DNA of 64,000 nt from Pithys albifrons albifrons (taxonomy: Eukaryota; Chordata; Aves; Passeriformes; Thamnophilidae): contig NC_092462.1 of the NCBI RefSeq assembly GCF_047495875.1, positions 39,345,669 to 39,409,668 of the forward strand, in the 5' to 3' direction. A program made the translations under genes and the position numbers. Under the pieces are notes generated by a model. That model made no database searches, was not told where the DNA came from, and worked only from the letters and a program-made list of their open reading frames with translations. This document shows, one piece after another, positions 38,871 through 51,138 of this stretch. Each line of letters starts with the position of its first letter. Positions within the stretch are counted from its first letter, which is position 1.

Positions 38871-40969
38871 CTGCAATAAATATTCAGAAGGAATACTTAG
38901 ACAACCCTCCTTTTTAAATTATAAAAGACATCCCTTTAATAGTCTCCTTTCACCTTTTGCTACACTGAAAAATATTTTCTGCCCCAAGCTATTTAATGCT
39001 GATGCCTGGTAGGACATACCTAATCTCAAGATATATGGTGAGTGCTGGCATACAAATTGCTCTTCAGTTGTTATGAATTTTTCTTTTGTTTAGTATTGAT
39101 TTGCCGGGGGAAAAAAAAAAAGACAAATTACTCCTAGACATCCTGGGTATTATACAGCAGGAAGGTAGCATATTACTTTCATTTTTGTTGTCACTGCCCC
39201 AGTTTCATTTAACAAATTGCTCAAATCGATTCGCTCACTTTAGATTTCATATATGAGACACAGATGTTTTTTACCCCCAAGAGCTGACTCTGAGGACTAT
39301 GAAGTAATGGCAATAATAGCTAACAATTTTTATCTTTATCAGAATTGTAATCATATCCTCTACTTTTTTTGGATAGTTGGCTTTTCACAAGAGAAAAGAT
39401 AACTCTGCGACACACAAATGCTCCTCAGCTTCTGGAAGACCTGCATGTGCTTTGTCCTCTGCACTCCCTGAGACATACACATATTCTAGCTTCCCTCAAA
39501 AACTAGAGCATGTGGATTCAAAAGATGTAGGGCAATCTCATCAGGTACCTGTTACAGCAATTAGGGGGAAAAGGACTCCTGACTGCAGTGCGAAGTGACT
39601 GACTGCCTGGCACAGGAGGCCCAGCCAGAGGTTTCACTTCCAGAACAATATGAAATGCCTGGATACATGTTTTCAGATTGTCAGTGATCTGCCAAGTGTA
39701 TCCAAACTTACATGTGACCTGAAGCAAAACTATGTATTTTATAGCTTTTCCAGGGCTTTGATTTTTCTTTTTAGTCAGGTAATTTCTAACTTTCCATTTA
39801 CTGAAAACCATTCTTGGTTCACCTATTTAAATCAGAAGACAAAAACTAAAAATTCAAGCACTTCACATAACATTTCTGTTGAGGTCCATATGGTCTTTTA
39901 CATAAACTGCACTTTCTTGTAATTTTCATTACACAGCCATGCAAATCCACTGAAGACAACTAGGAGAAAAAGGAATATGTGTAGTTTTAGACTGATTTAG
40001 ATTATGATACAAATAGCTCACATTTTTAACTCACAGAATCGACTGCAAGCATTAATTTAACATACTTTGTAAGTGATCACCATAAAGATGTTAATAGGGT
40101 ATTATTGATAATGTGGATTTTAAATAGAACTGCTTTGTCTGCATTACCTGGATGCTTTATATGGCTCCATAGATTTGCTTTAATTCAAAGAACACTTAAA
40201 TTTGTACAAATAAAGTTTACAAAAAAGAAAACAGGAATTTTCTTTCTTGTACTCTTTTTCTTCTTTTTCAGAACAGTAAGCTCTTTCTGACTCACATAAT
40301 CTCTTCATAGGTTCTAGAATGATGCACACAATCATTTTATAATAAAGGCTTTAAATTGTATCTAAAATTCTACTGTACTATCCCTTAGTATCTGAGTTTA
40401 AATGAGGGTTTCACCTCACTTGCATGCTTATTTACTTTCAGGTGAACAGATTAATTTGTTTGTCCTCTATTAGCTTTCACACTATAGAGTTCAGACCTTA
40501 AAAATTTCTTTCTCTGGTTATGAATATTGATGATGTAACTTATATTTAGCTCTTCCGTTTTCAAGAAAATATTTCTAATGCTGAATTTTATATCAATAGT
40601 CTATAGCTTATTTCACATAATGCCCAACCAGATGGCCAGTGATTTTCTAGTGATACTAACAATTTCATGCCTAGTTGAGATGCCTTGTGTTTTATTAGGC
40701 TCAGCCAACTGTATCATTTCTGCCAAGAAATTGCAAAGAGGTCTCCAAGGCTTTTCAGCTCCAATGGTTCATAAAACCAATTTGAAGAATTAATTCTGAG
40801 CACTTATGACTACCTTGACTACATTTACATAAGGGCAATCCTTCCCTTCTTGTTATATGCATGGAATTATATTTATCTTGCACTGTGAGAAATCACTGCT
40901 AGAAGTTGGAGGGAAATTGAAATCTCTGCATTTGGTATGCTTTTCAGGAAATGTATGAGAGCTAACATA

Positions 40970-41128
40970 GTTCTGGATTCCCACAGAATAATTCAAGAGC
41001 TATCTGGATGCGATTCTGTGCAATGTGCTCTACGACGACCCTCTTAAGCAGGGAGGTTGGATGAGATGACCCACGGTGGTCCCTTCCAATCTTACCCATT
41101 CTGTGATTCTGTAATTCTGTGAATTCTC
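40970..41128 (+). mobile_element. CR1 3' tail, plus orientation
   Basis: It contains CTCTTAAGCAGGGAGGTTGG, ATGAGATGACCCACGGTGGT, CCCTTCCAATCTTACCC and tail units of attctgtga. About 160 bases survive. It lies in the proposed intron between 38870 and 41390. Confidence 0.88.
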
Positions 41129-41389
41129 TTTTTGGTAACCTTGGCTGAGAAAAACGTGGCCGCATGGATATTTACTCAGGATATTCAATGGTTAAGGTGT
41201 TACAGCATTTGCAACATATCAAGAAATGCCAGAGAAATTTGCTATATATGTACAGACAACCCAATGAGCCCATATAATGGGCCTTTTGCCTTTTGGATTT
41301 CTTCAACCTGATATGTGCAGTAGCAATAGCCTCTGTGCATGCAGTAAGTTGTGTGGGCTTGTTATGAGGTACTGAAAATACCCAGATAC

Positions 41390-41465
41390 CTTGTGCAGAA
41401 GATGTACATCCAAATCATAAAAGTTTTGTAAACTCTCCTCTGAGTCAAGTGTTTGCACATAACTT
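41390..41465 (-). CDS. Internal coding exon (25 codons plus 1 base), unrecognised protein
   Basis: The block runs from an AATCAG acceptor to a CACAAG/GTATCT donor, 76 nt. After one leading base the frame reads SYVQTLDSEESLQNFYDLDV then HLLHK and ends in phase 0, joining the exon at 38870. An in-frame TGA lies just before the acceptor, so the open frame fits the boundary. A second frame is also open here (it is part of a 60-codon frame, 41362-41544), but its continuation at 38.8 kb runs into a stop at 32.5 kb. The pyrimidine tract is weak. The previous exon should leave two bases, which the block at 44551 does not, so an exon is probably missing between them. Confidence 0.4.
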
Positions 41466-42333
41466 CTGATTCATTCGCATAAACCAGATTCACTGCACAG
41501 GATTTGTCTCCCTGAAGTGTAGGCATGCACAGCACAGCCAACATCTATACTAGTCAACCACAACCTGATCTGTGTTTCAGTGAAAAAACAGGTACTTTTG
41601 CAGCGCAATTCACCGAACGAAATATAGTTGCCATATTAATGTGCAATGGACTTCAGATTCTGTTGACTCTGTTGACTAACAGTCATTGGCTATGAAAAGA
41701 GCATCACATGACAGGCTAAGTAGTGGAAATATAAATGTTGTGGTAGATTATCTTCTTTATTTCTGCAGCATATATCATGGCCTAATTCAATAAAGATAAT
41801 ACAGTTAAATAAAACTTGCAAATCTGAATTATCTGATGTTGTATACTAAACATATATGTTTCAAATGTGATATACAATGGGGTTTATTTTGCCAAGATTA
41901 AGTAAATTTGAAAATCTAGAATAATTTTTGAATTATCAGTATTTGTATATTTATACTTATTTACCTAGAGATAACTGCATGCTACTTCATGCAATGTAGC
42001 TCATTCACCTGATTTTATGTGATGGAAAACATGCACATATTCAACTTAAAAGATTCCATGCACTATAAAGATTCCTTAATACTTGCAGTTTCTCCCAGTT
42101 CAATCTCCACCTTTATAGTCAGTTCTAATATTTTTACTCCAAAAGCACCCTAAATGGTTTCTTTGAGGGAAACTTTACATTCAGTATTCACAGATGATCT
42201 ACATGCAATGAAGCATTCTGTTTAGCAAATTCTCTATTTTTTAGACTTACCTATTTTTTCTGTATGCAAATAAGATTTTTACAACTCAAAAGGCAGCATT
42301 TTTAATCTGTTTATCAAACAAATTGATAAAAAT

Positions 42334-42375
42334 AAAGTAAGAGTAAAGAGTATTTAAAGTAAGAGTAAAGAGTAA
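42334..42375. repeat. Tandem duplication of a 19-bp unit
   Basis: AAAGTAAGAGTAAAGAGTA occurs at 42334 and again at 42357, separated by a few bases. Confidence 0.8.
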
Positions 42376-42494
42376 AGCAAAGTTACAATGACTTAGAAGT
42401 TTGTCTGCAATGTTAATTTCTTCCTTTCATTGTTTGCTTTTAACTGATAAATTTAGGACTGGGACACTTGTAATTATCAGGCTATCTTTTATCA

Positions 42495-42541
42495 ATATAT
42501 GTGTGTGTGTATACATATATATATACATATATTTATTTATT
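42495..42541. repeat. Mixed (TG)n/(TA)n microsatellite
   Basis: ATATATGTGTGTGTGTATAC followed by more ATAT units. Confidence 0.8.
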
Positions 42542-44550
42542 TTATACCTGTAATCACATAGTTTCATAAACAAAATATTTAATTATGCATTTTTCTCTAT
42601 AAGAAGAGTTTAACTGAAAAATGTTGACTGATTATTGGAAGTGGAATGTGTGAGATAAGTATAAAAGGTTCATTTTTTTCTTAATCAACCTCCGTTGTTG
42701 GTTTCATTATCCAGGATAAATTTTAAGAAATATTTTCACTATTAAACTCTACATTTCCCCTATGTTACACTGTTGAGAATTCACACTGAATTAAATAAAA
42801 CAATCAACGGAATAATGTCCATAGTAGATCTGTGTGAACACATCAATTTGTCCAAATTGTATAATTTTGAAAGCGTCCCAATTTATTTACTAAAAAGTGT
42901 TTTAAGATTATGTTCTGCCTGTGTTCTACAGCCAGTCCACTAGAGCTTTGACCTTCTGCTTAGCTCTCTTTATTAATAAACTAGAATTTCTAACAGATTT
43001 TTTTGTACTAACACCATTTTATGTCTGTGCTTTTTTCAGATAATGCTTTTATAATCAGTCAGAGACAGGGAACGGCTCAGAGATTATACTACAGGAGTTA
43101 AAGCCATATGAAATGGGCTCTCTGCTCTTGGACCAATTTTCATTTTCATTAAGCAGAAACCATATCACTTTCCAAGTTGCTCAAAGGAAAGCATGTACAG
43201 AAATTGACTTGGCATCAGTTACATCTGTTTTGGATTTGGGATGTTTACATAACATTAGAAGAAAACAATACTTTGAAAATGTTTTTTATTTCTAATCAAT
43301 TAGTTTGTTCCATTAGTAATATTCCACTTCAGCCACTTTTATTGGTCTGCATGGGGCCTTGAATATTCAGACTTTTTTTGTTAACTATAAATCCCTTTTT
43401 CTTCATCTCAACAAATAGTTATTCTATTCATGACTTTTTAAAAGTCTTCTGGAAAAGTAGATCTCAAAACCTGGCATTTACTAAAAGTGTTGAGAAACAT
43501 AAGGGAGAGAGAAAGAGGCTGCTTTGATAATCTGTTATCACATAAAATCATATGTATGTTCATCCTACAGAAAATACACTATGCTGAAAAGCAAACTAAG
43601 CTCAGAAATGCACACATTAGCTTTCTTAAACTCTACTTGTTTATTCAGCATTCATTTTCTTGCACAATATTATTTATTGTTGCACAATGTAGCTTCTCAA
43701 AATATAAAATAGCACAAAGATTTGATTAGCTGTTGGAAACGATAAACAAAGTTGTTAATACATAAACAATTCAGACTTTCTTGCATATCTGATATGTTTT
43801 AGTTATTCAGACCTACTACCTCAGTGCAAAATACCAGCTGTGGTATTATAAGGGGTTTTTTTAGCATCTTAGATTTCTTTAATCACAATCTGATTTTTCC
43901 TATGTACACTTCCACTTTTGCAGATTTTGTACAGATAAATGTAGAAAAGTTTTGCCAGAAGTTGAATTTTCTTTGCCATTTTGTATTTACTAATTGAAAG
44001 TTAATTTAAAGACTTTCTTCATTGCATTGAAAAGTATTTAACAGTCTGTTAACTTTTAAGCATTAGCTGTCCTGATTTCAATGGTCTGATCAGTATCTAA
44101 AATGCTTAATTACTTTAAGTCAGACTAGGACACTTAGTGACTGAAAAAAAAACAACTATTCAAAACTAAAATGTAAAATATTTGGCTGTACCTATTCTTT
44201 TGAAAGCACACACCAAAAATATCACATACTAATTGCTCCCAAATGTAATGCATAGGCAAGCTATCACACATATTTCTCCAGCACAGGATGACACAACAGG
44301 GATGAAACTATTCTTCAATTTCTAGACATTACAGCAACTTGCTGACATTCAGTTGAAATATGAAATATAAGGGAACTTACTGATGATTCAGTGAACACCT
44401 CTCTATATTAAATATTGTATGAAACTCTTACTGTATATACATCATTGCCTTTCTGTTTATTAAATTCAGGTTGCTAGACTTTTATTATTCATTAAAGGTG
44501 TTAATGAAAACTACATCTTCATTTTCAGCAAAATTTAAAGATAGAACTAC

Positions 44551-44644
44551 TTAGGAGAAGCTGCCACACAGTGGGATCAACCTGATGTAAACTATGATGA
44601 GGGTCAAAAGGTGCCTCTGGGGGCTTTGGTTTCAGCTGTATCTT
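44551..44644 (-). CDS. Internal coding exon (31 codons plus 1 base), unrecognised protein
   Basis: A clear acceptor, CTGTCACCTTCAG, precedes 44644 and a CTAA/GTAGTT donor ends at 44551. The phase-0 frame includes KPKPPEAPFDPHHSLHQVDP then TVWQLLL, Pro- and His-rich and unlike the AT-rich noise around it. It joins in phase to the block ending at 44990 across a short intron of about 345 bases. It leaves one base, which does not meet the exon at 41465. No family recognised. Confidence 0.42.
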
Positions 44645-44950
44645 CTGAAGGTGACAGATATTAAGGCAAATGTATCACTTTTTTAGAAACTAGTACAGCA
44701 CTTCTTTCATCCTTTTAAAATGACAAATTATTTTGGTAAAAAAAATACATGGGATGTGGTTCTATTTCCTAGGACATTTGAGCTATCACTACTGCTTTGT
44801 TAGATTATCCTTATAGGTTTGTGGGATACCTGTGCCATTTGGACTGGCAGCTGAAGGCCAAGCAAGGTACCCTAGAACATCAAAGGGCACTAAAAGCTTA
44901 TGTGAAGGCAACAGTATTTGCTGGACAGAGCTATGAATAATAGGTATTTC

Positions 44951-44983
44951 ATAATAACGATAACAACAATAACAATAATAATT
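44951..44983. repeat. (AAC/AAT)n trinucleotide-like repeat
   Basis: It consists of ATAACGATAACAACAATAAC followed by AATAATAAT. It lies immediately inside the proposed intron after 44990 and keeps that frame open artificially. Confidence 0.8.
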
Positions 44984-44989
44984 TTCCAC

Positions 44990-45064
44990 CTGATTTGCAA
45001 TAATGCCAAAAAAATCACTCCAGATTGTAAAATTTTGTGTTCTATTGAGTGGGAAAGTATTGGA
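44990..45064 (-). CDS. Internal coding exon (25 codons), unrecognised protein
   Basis: Exactly 25 codons lie between an AAGTTTAG acceptor and an AATCAG/GTGGAA donor, phase 0 on both sides. The peptide is SNTFPLNRTQNFTIWSDFFG then IIANQ, followed in phase by the exon at 44644. A TAG in the same frame forms part of the acceptor. The frame stays open past the donor for another 66 codons, through an AAC/AAT-type microsatellite, so a longer exon cannot be excluded. That extension is rich in Tyr and Cys from the repeat, and I favour the shorter form. Confidence 0.38.
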
Positions 45065-46468
45065 CTAAACTTTGTGATGATATTTACACAGAATTTAAGC
45101 AATAACTATTTCTCTTTTACATCTACACTCAGTGCTGACAAAATGATCTACGTTTATTCTGAAGGATTTTAAGTTACAGTTTCAGTAACACTGATCTCTA
45201 TCAACAACTAATTTATCACAATCATTCAAAAAGTGGAAGGTGAGAGTAGAGAGGTAAAGGTTCTTTGACCTTACTTAAACAAAACAGAAATGTAACCTGA
45301 GTACCTCATTTGGTCTTTTAAATCAATAGATAAGGAGCATATCACTTTATCAGCAGAGACTCCTCATGAATAGTAAATAATTTATGTTTTCTTTCCTTTA
45401 TCTCTTCTGACCACAAAATTTTAATCACAAAACTGCATTATTTTGGAAAGAGACAATTTTGAGCGATTTTTTTTAAAGGGCAAAGAACCAAAATCACCAA
45501 AGCATTACAATACTAGGCTGTTAAACTTTCAAATTATATAAACAAAGAAAAGTTGCTTGTAAATAGGCTTAAGGCATTTATAGACCAAAAATAGCAACAT
45601 TTTCATTCTATGTCTATCAAACTTCAAATTACATGCTTACATATGGAAAGTATGCAAAAATTGATCAATCAACACTTTTCATTCTTCTGAGAACTTCACC
45701 AGGGCTAAAATGGCTAGTACCTTTCATATCAACATCACCTTTTACTTGTATAGGTTTATGACAAAATAAAGCTAAATACATTTTTAACTTCATTTAATTG
45801 AAGCAGTTTAGGTAATTCATGAATTCTTGTGCTTCAGAAAGACACAAAGTTCCTATGGTCCCTTGACACTCAAGAAGAATGCACTTTTCAAAAGGTTTAC
45901 TACACTATTCACCCTTAAAAGCCAAACAACAAATCCAGGTGGGGCAACAGTATGACTTTGTTTCTCTCTTACTGTTTTCTTGCCTTGAAAGATGGACTAG
46001 CTAGTGCCACAGGAGAATTAACAAAACTGAGCTATAATTTTGATAATTTACAGATTAAGGGAAATCTGTCTGCAGATCTCTATAATATTCCACTTCTTAC
46101 AAGATCATTGACAGATTAATCCTGCTAGAGATGTGCTCACACAAAAAAACCCCAGATTTCTAATTCTCTCTCCAAAAGTTGAGTGTTTTTCTTGTAAGTC
46201 TTTGCCTTACTTCTGTATTACACCCTGGCTCCTTCTAGAAAAATTTGTATGACACTAGTTTGCATTTTAGGTACAGGCATTTGTACTATATCACAGGTAG
46301 TAACTAAAGCCAGATACCCAGAAGAGAATGTTGTCAGAGATTGAAAGAGTAAATGGCTTGAACTCTTTAAAATCACCTAAAGACTTTTGTCCGCTGTAAA
46401 AAACTGAAACAGCTGTTCATGCAGCAAAGCCTAACACTGGCCCCACACCTCCTCCCCCCAGCCAAATA

Positions 46469-47246
46469 TGCCTAAGTGGGTGCCATTGTCCAGATACCCC
46501 GGGTGAGAAAGATGTGCGTACCTGAAGAAAAACTGGATTTCAGAGGCTAATAATAGGCAAATCCTGTGACATGGAATAACCCTTCTTATCATGCCAATGC
46601 TCTCCCTTACATATGCTGTAACTGTCTTTCGCATCTGGCCTGGGCTGTTCGTCTCAAATGCTGGGCCATGCTGGACCAAGTTTGATGCTGACATAATAGG
46701 CACCTGTAAAGTCTTAGACGTCAGAGACTCGAGACATGGCCCATCACACCACCTATTGTAAAACTCCTCACCTCAGAGGAGGGACAAAGAATTCCCATCT
46801 GAGCTTGAAGTATATAATAACTCATGAAGTCTTTAAGTTTTGTGGGGGTTTTCCCCCACCCCCAATGGATCAAGACCATCACTTTGACAGGACTGTGATT
46901 ACCAGTTCAACCAACAGACATGGAAGCTGCAACTACCAAGCTTCATCACTGAATCCAGTGGGTGCTGACTCTTTATATCTTTACACTTTATCCTTTCTCT
47001 CTTCATTTCATTATACATTTCCTTAAGCATTATTTTTATGTTTCAATACTACTGTATTACTGTAGATGATTGCATACAAAATGGCAACATACCTGTTTAC
47101 CTTTGAAACAAACTTGTTTGATAATAAACCCTACATATATATGTTTACAAACATCAATTACACAGTATCCTTTCACTCTAATCCACCCCAAGGGATTCAT
47201 TAACAAGAACCTGGGTTACCCTCCCCTTCTGGAGCAGGTTGTAACA
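46469..47246 (+). mobile_element. Probable LTR, about 780 bp, family not named
   Basis: A TATATAA box (near 46811-46820), a GTGGGGGTTTTCCCCCACCC segment, repeated TTCAACCAACAGACATGGAA-type sequence and a late ATAATAAACCC polyadenylation signal give an LTR-like order on the plus strand. Possible ends are TGCCTAAGTGGG and GTTGTAACA, with AATA on both sides (46465-46468, 47247-47250), a 4-bp duplication as in ERV1; four bases could match by chance. GC-rich sequence from about 46430 suggests the left end may lie further out. Confidence 0.55.
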
Positions 47247-47690
47247 AATATAAGAACAGAGTAAACACTGTCTCAATTGCACTTCTAGCCTCCAACAACT
47301 TCTAATACTGCAGTTGTCTGCTTTTCAGGTGGGAAAGTATTATCTTCTCAGTTTTTCCATAACTTTGTGTATGTGTTCTATTCCTTTCATCTTCTGTATT
47401 ACTTTTCTCATATTTTTTAATTCTACCTTGTTAGCAGGAACCATAGTTGGAGAGCAAGGGGGGTAAAAATTTTGAGAAGGTGATTACCTGCCTACTTCAC
47501 CACTCTTCTGCATCTTTTGTAGGCATTATAACTCTTTTTACTGAAGGCAGTTTCAAATTTTTCAAATATGAAGCAGAACTCATCTAAAATGTACTTGCAA
47601 TATCTAAAGTTCAAAAGAGCACACGATACTTCAAAAAGAAAAAAATGGTGTCGGCTCTGCTGTAAGGTCTGATACAGATCTGGACTTAAC

Positions 47691-47900
47691 CTATGTCTTT
47701 TCCTAAGAGCCAGTACAATAAGTCTGCTCTCTCTGCAAAAACAATGTGGGCTGTCTTCTCTCTGGATTGGTCCTGACTTTCACATGACATCAACAGCAAA
47801 ACAGGATTAACAGAGATGACAGACAGCAGTTTGTTAAACCTTTCATGTTCAGTGATAAATTTATATGCACATTGCAGTTTCCCACATGAAGAAAAAGGCA
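47691..47900 (-). CDS. Candidate upstream exon (69 codons), unrecognised protein
   Basis: The minus-strand frame is open for 69 codons and ends at a good donor, GACATAG/GTTAAG. It includes RFNKLLSVISVNPVLLLMSC then ESQDQSREKTAHIVFAERAD and LLYWLLGKD, which reads like a helical protein. An acceptor (AGTTTCAG) lies at 47906, but an in-frame TGA follows it at once, so the start would have to be the next AG, at 47901. A second frame is open for the first 90 bases. The donor leaves one base, which does not fit the exon at 45064, so one or more exons would be missing between them (an LTR sits in that gap). It may belong to the same gene. Confidence 0.35.
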
Positions 47901-50031
47901 CTCATCTGAAACTAATTCACAAGGTTTGGAACTATGTGGAATTCTTTTGGTTTGCTAAAGAAAAATTAAACTACAAGGGGCATTGAGATTAAAACCACTT
48001 TCATACTTAGAGGCAATGTGTTCAGGTTAAGGGATTCAAGAAAAGTTTTCATGTTTTTATCTTCCACTTAGATTTCTGATATTCCTCACAGTTATCTTCT
48101 CTATATTTAAAAGAAAAATCAAACTCGTATGCTAATGTCTTTCAATATAGCAGCAGGGAAATGTTTACATTCCTAAAATAAAAAAGTGAGAGATTACAGA
48201 TAAAAAAATTTGGTTTCTTACAGATTTGATGTTTGATTGGGTGTCACCAACATTAAAAGCAGAATCTAGAGGTCATGTAATAATCTGTGATTTATAGTCA
48301 CTGCTAATGGTTGTTGAAACACTCTGGACTTCTTCCGCAGAATTCCATGAACTGTGAGCTAAGGGCTTTCACAAATTGCTTAAATTAGATGCTTAAGCCC
48401 TGATTTTCTAAGGAATGTTCCACAATTGCCTGTACATTATGAATGTTTGCCTGTTATTCACTTTCCTATGTCCTTAATAGGGGACCTAGTTGTTCCCCTC
48501 ATAAATGAAGTTCTCAGCAGCAGAGATCATAATTTCAAAAGCAAAAGCATTCCCAGAAGTTAATAATCTTCAATTAGAAAGAGTCAAGAGGGTCACCTGT
48601 TTTTAATTTTAGACTATGAATTTGCTACAAATTTGCTCTGCCACCTAAATGTGTAAAAGGTGGTTTCTCTCAAAGCAGGACACTGAAAATATTTTTTTCA
48701 ATAATGACATATTTTTAGCTAATAAACATTCCATGTAAACTTAATTGATTAACATTATTTTCTTTTAGGCAGAGAATTTTTTAAAGTTTTTTTAGGAACT
48801 TTTTTTAATAACTTTATCAGAAATTGATTTTATAAATAGATTTTATTCTCACTAGCTCATTTTCTATGTCATAGGATTAGTAAATTGACTAATCTCTGTA
48901 GATTATTGGGCTTATCTTCTGCTACACTTTTCAGTAGAGTAGATGTGAAAATAAATGGACATATGCAAAGACATAACCTAACAGCGAAGAATGGCTACAT
49001 TTGGCTAATTCATATGTGCAATAAATTGGTAGGAATATCTTCATGCGTTGTTCCTAGAATTAGGACAGTTATGCAGTTTTTATCTTCGTGTTTGAAATGA
49101 GAATTACAGCTCTAGAACACCACAGCTCTGTCCCTGTGTTGAGTGTAGAAGCATAATTGTATAAGTAAAATTTTTTATCCTGGAACTCATTAGGTACGCT
49201 GCATGCATTAAGACCTCTGTTTTTCATATCATGCCTTCATTAAACTTATATTATTTGAATAAGTATTTCACACTCATTATTCATCTTATCCTGTCTCTTA
49301 TTTAAATTTCCAAACAGTGCAGCCTTGTTCAAACTACATTTGTATGGAAAATAACCAATTTCCAAATGTGATAAAGGATATAACTTCTTTTCCTAAAGAG
49401 TGTAAATTTCATTTTATTTAGACATAAAATCCTGTCATGTAAATGTGAGGGTTAACAAACATCCATAGAAATAGTATTTCTCAGTAGGCATTTGCTCCAG
49501 AATCCAAAATATAAATTTAATATCTCATCTAAATGTCTGTTTAATGTTTCTGAAAAAAACCTCAGGTATTGGTTTTAAAAAATTATATATTTAAACTTCT
49601 TGTCTCAAGCATATTCAATGGTTCAAAAAATATCTCAATCTCTGGAAAATGCTGGTATCCATATCCTGAGATGTCAGCTCTCCTAAAGTATGATATCTCA
49701 AACTAGACAGAGTAAAAGTATCAGTCACTGTAGGTGCTTCTATACTGTTTTGTTCAGACATGGATGAGGATGATACCATTGAAGGTGCCCAAGACAGAAC
49801 ACTTCATTTGTGATCAAGCTACCAGAGTCTCTAGAAAGCTCTAGACTGCTCTTGGCACACGTCTACAGTGATATACTTGATATTTGCCTAATCCAACTAG
49901 AAAACATCCAAAACATTATTTTCATTTTGCCACAGCTGTCTGTCACTAAACAAATGTTTTCTTTCTGTAGAAAAAGTTCAGAAAGGATAAAAAGTAAAGG
50001 AGGAGTGTGGACATGAAACAGGACTTATCTA

Positions 50032-50504
50032 TGTTGGACTCTGTTGGATCATATGATAAAAGCCACCTTCGCACTCACAAAGGAGCCCAGGGAGACAATG
50101 GCCCATCACAGGAGTCACCAATCCATTAACAGCCCACCTTCACAAACCCCAAATCCTGGGGAGTAGAGGGGCACAATGGCAGTTGGAAACCCAAATTAAG
50201 GACACCGAAGGAACAAACAACTTCTCTGGGCCCTTGCTAGGCCTGCCACAGCACAGTACCAGGCCCATTGTCCTGGGACACACTATGGGATGCAGGGCAA
50301 TGTTATTTTGGCATTGCACAGGAATTTTTCAGGATGTTCAAGGAAAGAATAGAGGATGGAGAAAAGGGAGGAGTTTAGGTGATTGAGGGAGGAAAAAGTA
50401 TTGGAAAAGAAAGGTAAGAGGATTAAAAGGGCTAGTTATGTGTGAACAGGTCAGTGCAGTGTATCTGTCTTATTAAACTCCTTTCTAAGTTTTTCATTGG
50501 TGGC
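50032..50504 (+). mobile_element. Older LTR-like sequence, left part, split by a younger LTR
   Basis: GC-rich, U3-like sequence leads to CTTATTAAACTCCTTTCTAAG, a polyadenylation-signal-like region with a U5 start. It continues after the younger LTR (from 51139), which shows that it was present first. Its left end near TGTTGGACTC (50032) is a guess. Confidence 0.45.
50500..50504. repeat. Target-site duplication GTGGC, left copy
   Basis: An exact match to 51134-51138. Confidence 0.8.
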
Positions 50505-51133
50505 TGTTATGGTTTCACCTAGGTGGGCCTAGATTTGGGCTCTGAAGTGTGGACTAGGCCGAAGCTGTCAGCTGACTTGAGCTGGGCTGAGCTGACAGCT
50601 GACCTCTTGTAGCCAGTAATTTTGTATTCCATACCACTTTATGACATCATCTCCAGGAAAGTAGGAACCAGTGTGGGAGTGGTTAAGGCAGTCGCTTCTC
50701 AGCCCTCCTCTTGGGAGGACGCACGATGCTGTCCCAGGGGGGATGGAGAGGACCAGGCCCACCACTGGCTCACAGGGTACCTCAGGAAAGTAAAATGTGT
50801 TGTTCTGGGTCTCTCCTTTCTGCTTGGGTTTGTCTCCCTGGGGAATAAGCTTCTTCTTAAGTAATGTGTAGTTAGGACAGTAGAATTTGTGTGTTCGTTA
50901 AGAAGTTGAGGTGAGGAACTTGTTGTTGCAAACTTGTGTGAGTGTATATTTGTACTCTCTTCTAATTGTCTCTTTCTTTCTGTGAAAAATATATGTAGAT
51001 TTACTATAAATGCAGTTTGAAGTGTTTTTTTTTTTCTTTCCCCTCTCTTTTCCTCCCTTTCCCTGGTGTTAGGAAGGAGGCTTTTCTCTCTGTGCTTGGG
51101 GGGGTTGGCAGTTGCTTATCTCAAACCAAGACA
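50505..51133 (+). mobile_element. Solo LTR with 5-bp duplication GTGGC, ERVL-type
   Basis: The 629-bp element begins TGTTATGGTTTCACC and ends CTCAAACCAAGACA; GTGGC lies directly before it (50500-50504) and directly after (51134-51138). A T-rich U5 (TTTTTTTTTTTTCTTTCCCC) and GTTAGGAAGGAGGC precede the end, as in bird ERVL-type LTRs. The exact duplication indicates an intact insertion without internal genes. Confidence 0.85.
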
Positions 51134-51138
51134 GTGGC
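51134..51138. repeat. Target-site duplication GTGGC, right copy
   Basis: An exact match to 50500-50504. Confidence 0.8.

Larger units (their letters stand above)
38871..44550 (-). other. Proposed introns; one exon probably missed here
   Basis: It contains the exon block 41390-41465, a CR1 tail, and small duplications. Phases imply an undetected exon between 41465 and 44551. Candidates at about 42.1 kb and 43.1 kb have open frames and pyrimidine tracts, but none satisfies both phases. Confidence 0.3.
16843..45064 (-). other. Proposed 3' part of an unrecognised multi-exon gene (gene span)
   Basis: Eight exon-like blocks on the minus strand have AG acceptors and GT donors, and the phases match at five of the six joins that can be tested: 44990/44644 (0), 41390/38870 (0), 38776/32590 (two plus one bases), 29798/25668 (0) and 25516/17064 (0). 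The 32421/29966 join fits only if two bases are removed from a short AT run. A further exon is probably missing between 44551 and 41465, where the phases do not meet. The predicted protein is rich in Leu, Ile, Lys and Glu and looks helical, perhaps a solenoid. I recognise no domain or catalytic motif. Introns run from about 0.35 to 8.5 kb and contain LTRs, a CR1 and microsatellites, which is normal for a bird gene. The upstream end is not defined; candidate earlier exons lie up to 62.7 kb. Confidence 0.5.
45065..50031. other. Mostly noncoding; LTR and one candidate exon
   Basis: Besides the LTR at 46.5-47.2 kb and the block at 47691-47900 I see no supported feature. The plus frames at 46736 and 47070 lie in the LTR. 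Confidence 0.35.

Noticed and set aside
43060..43185. Possible missing exon with a TTTCCTTTGAG acceptor and 40 open codons
   Set aside because: The available donors leave one base, whereas the exon at 41465 needs two.
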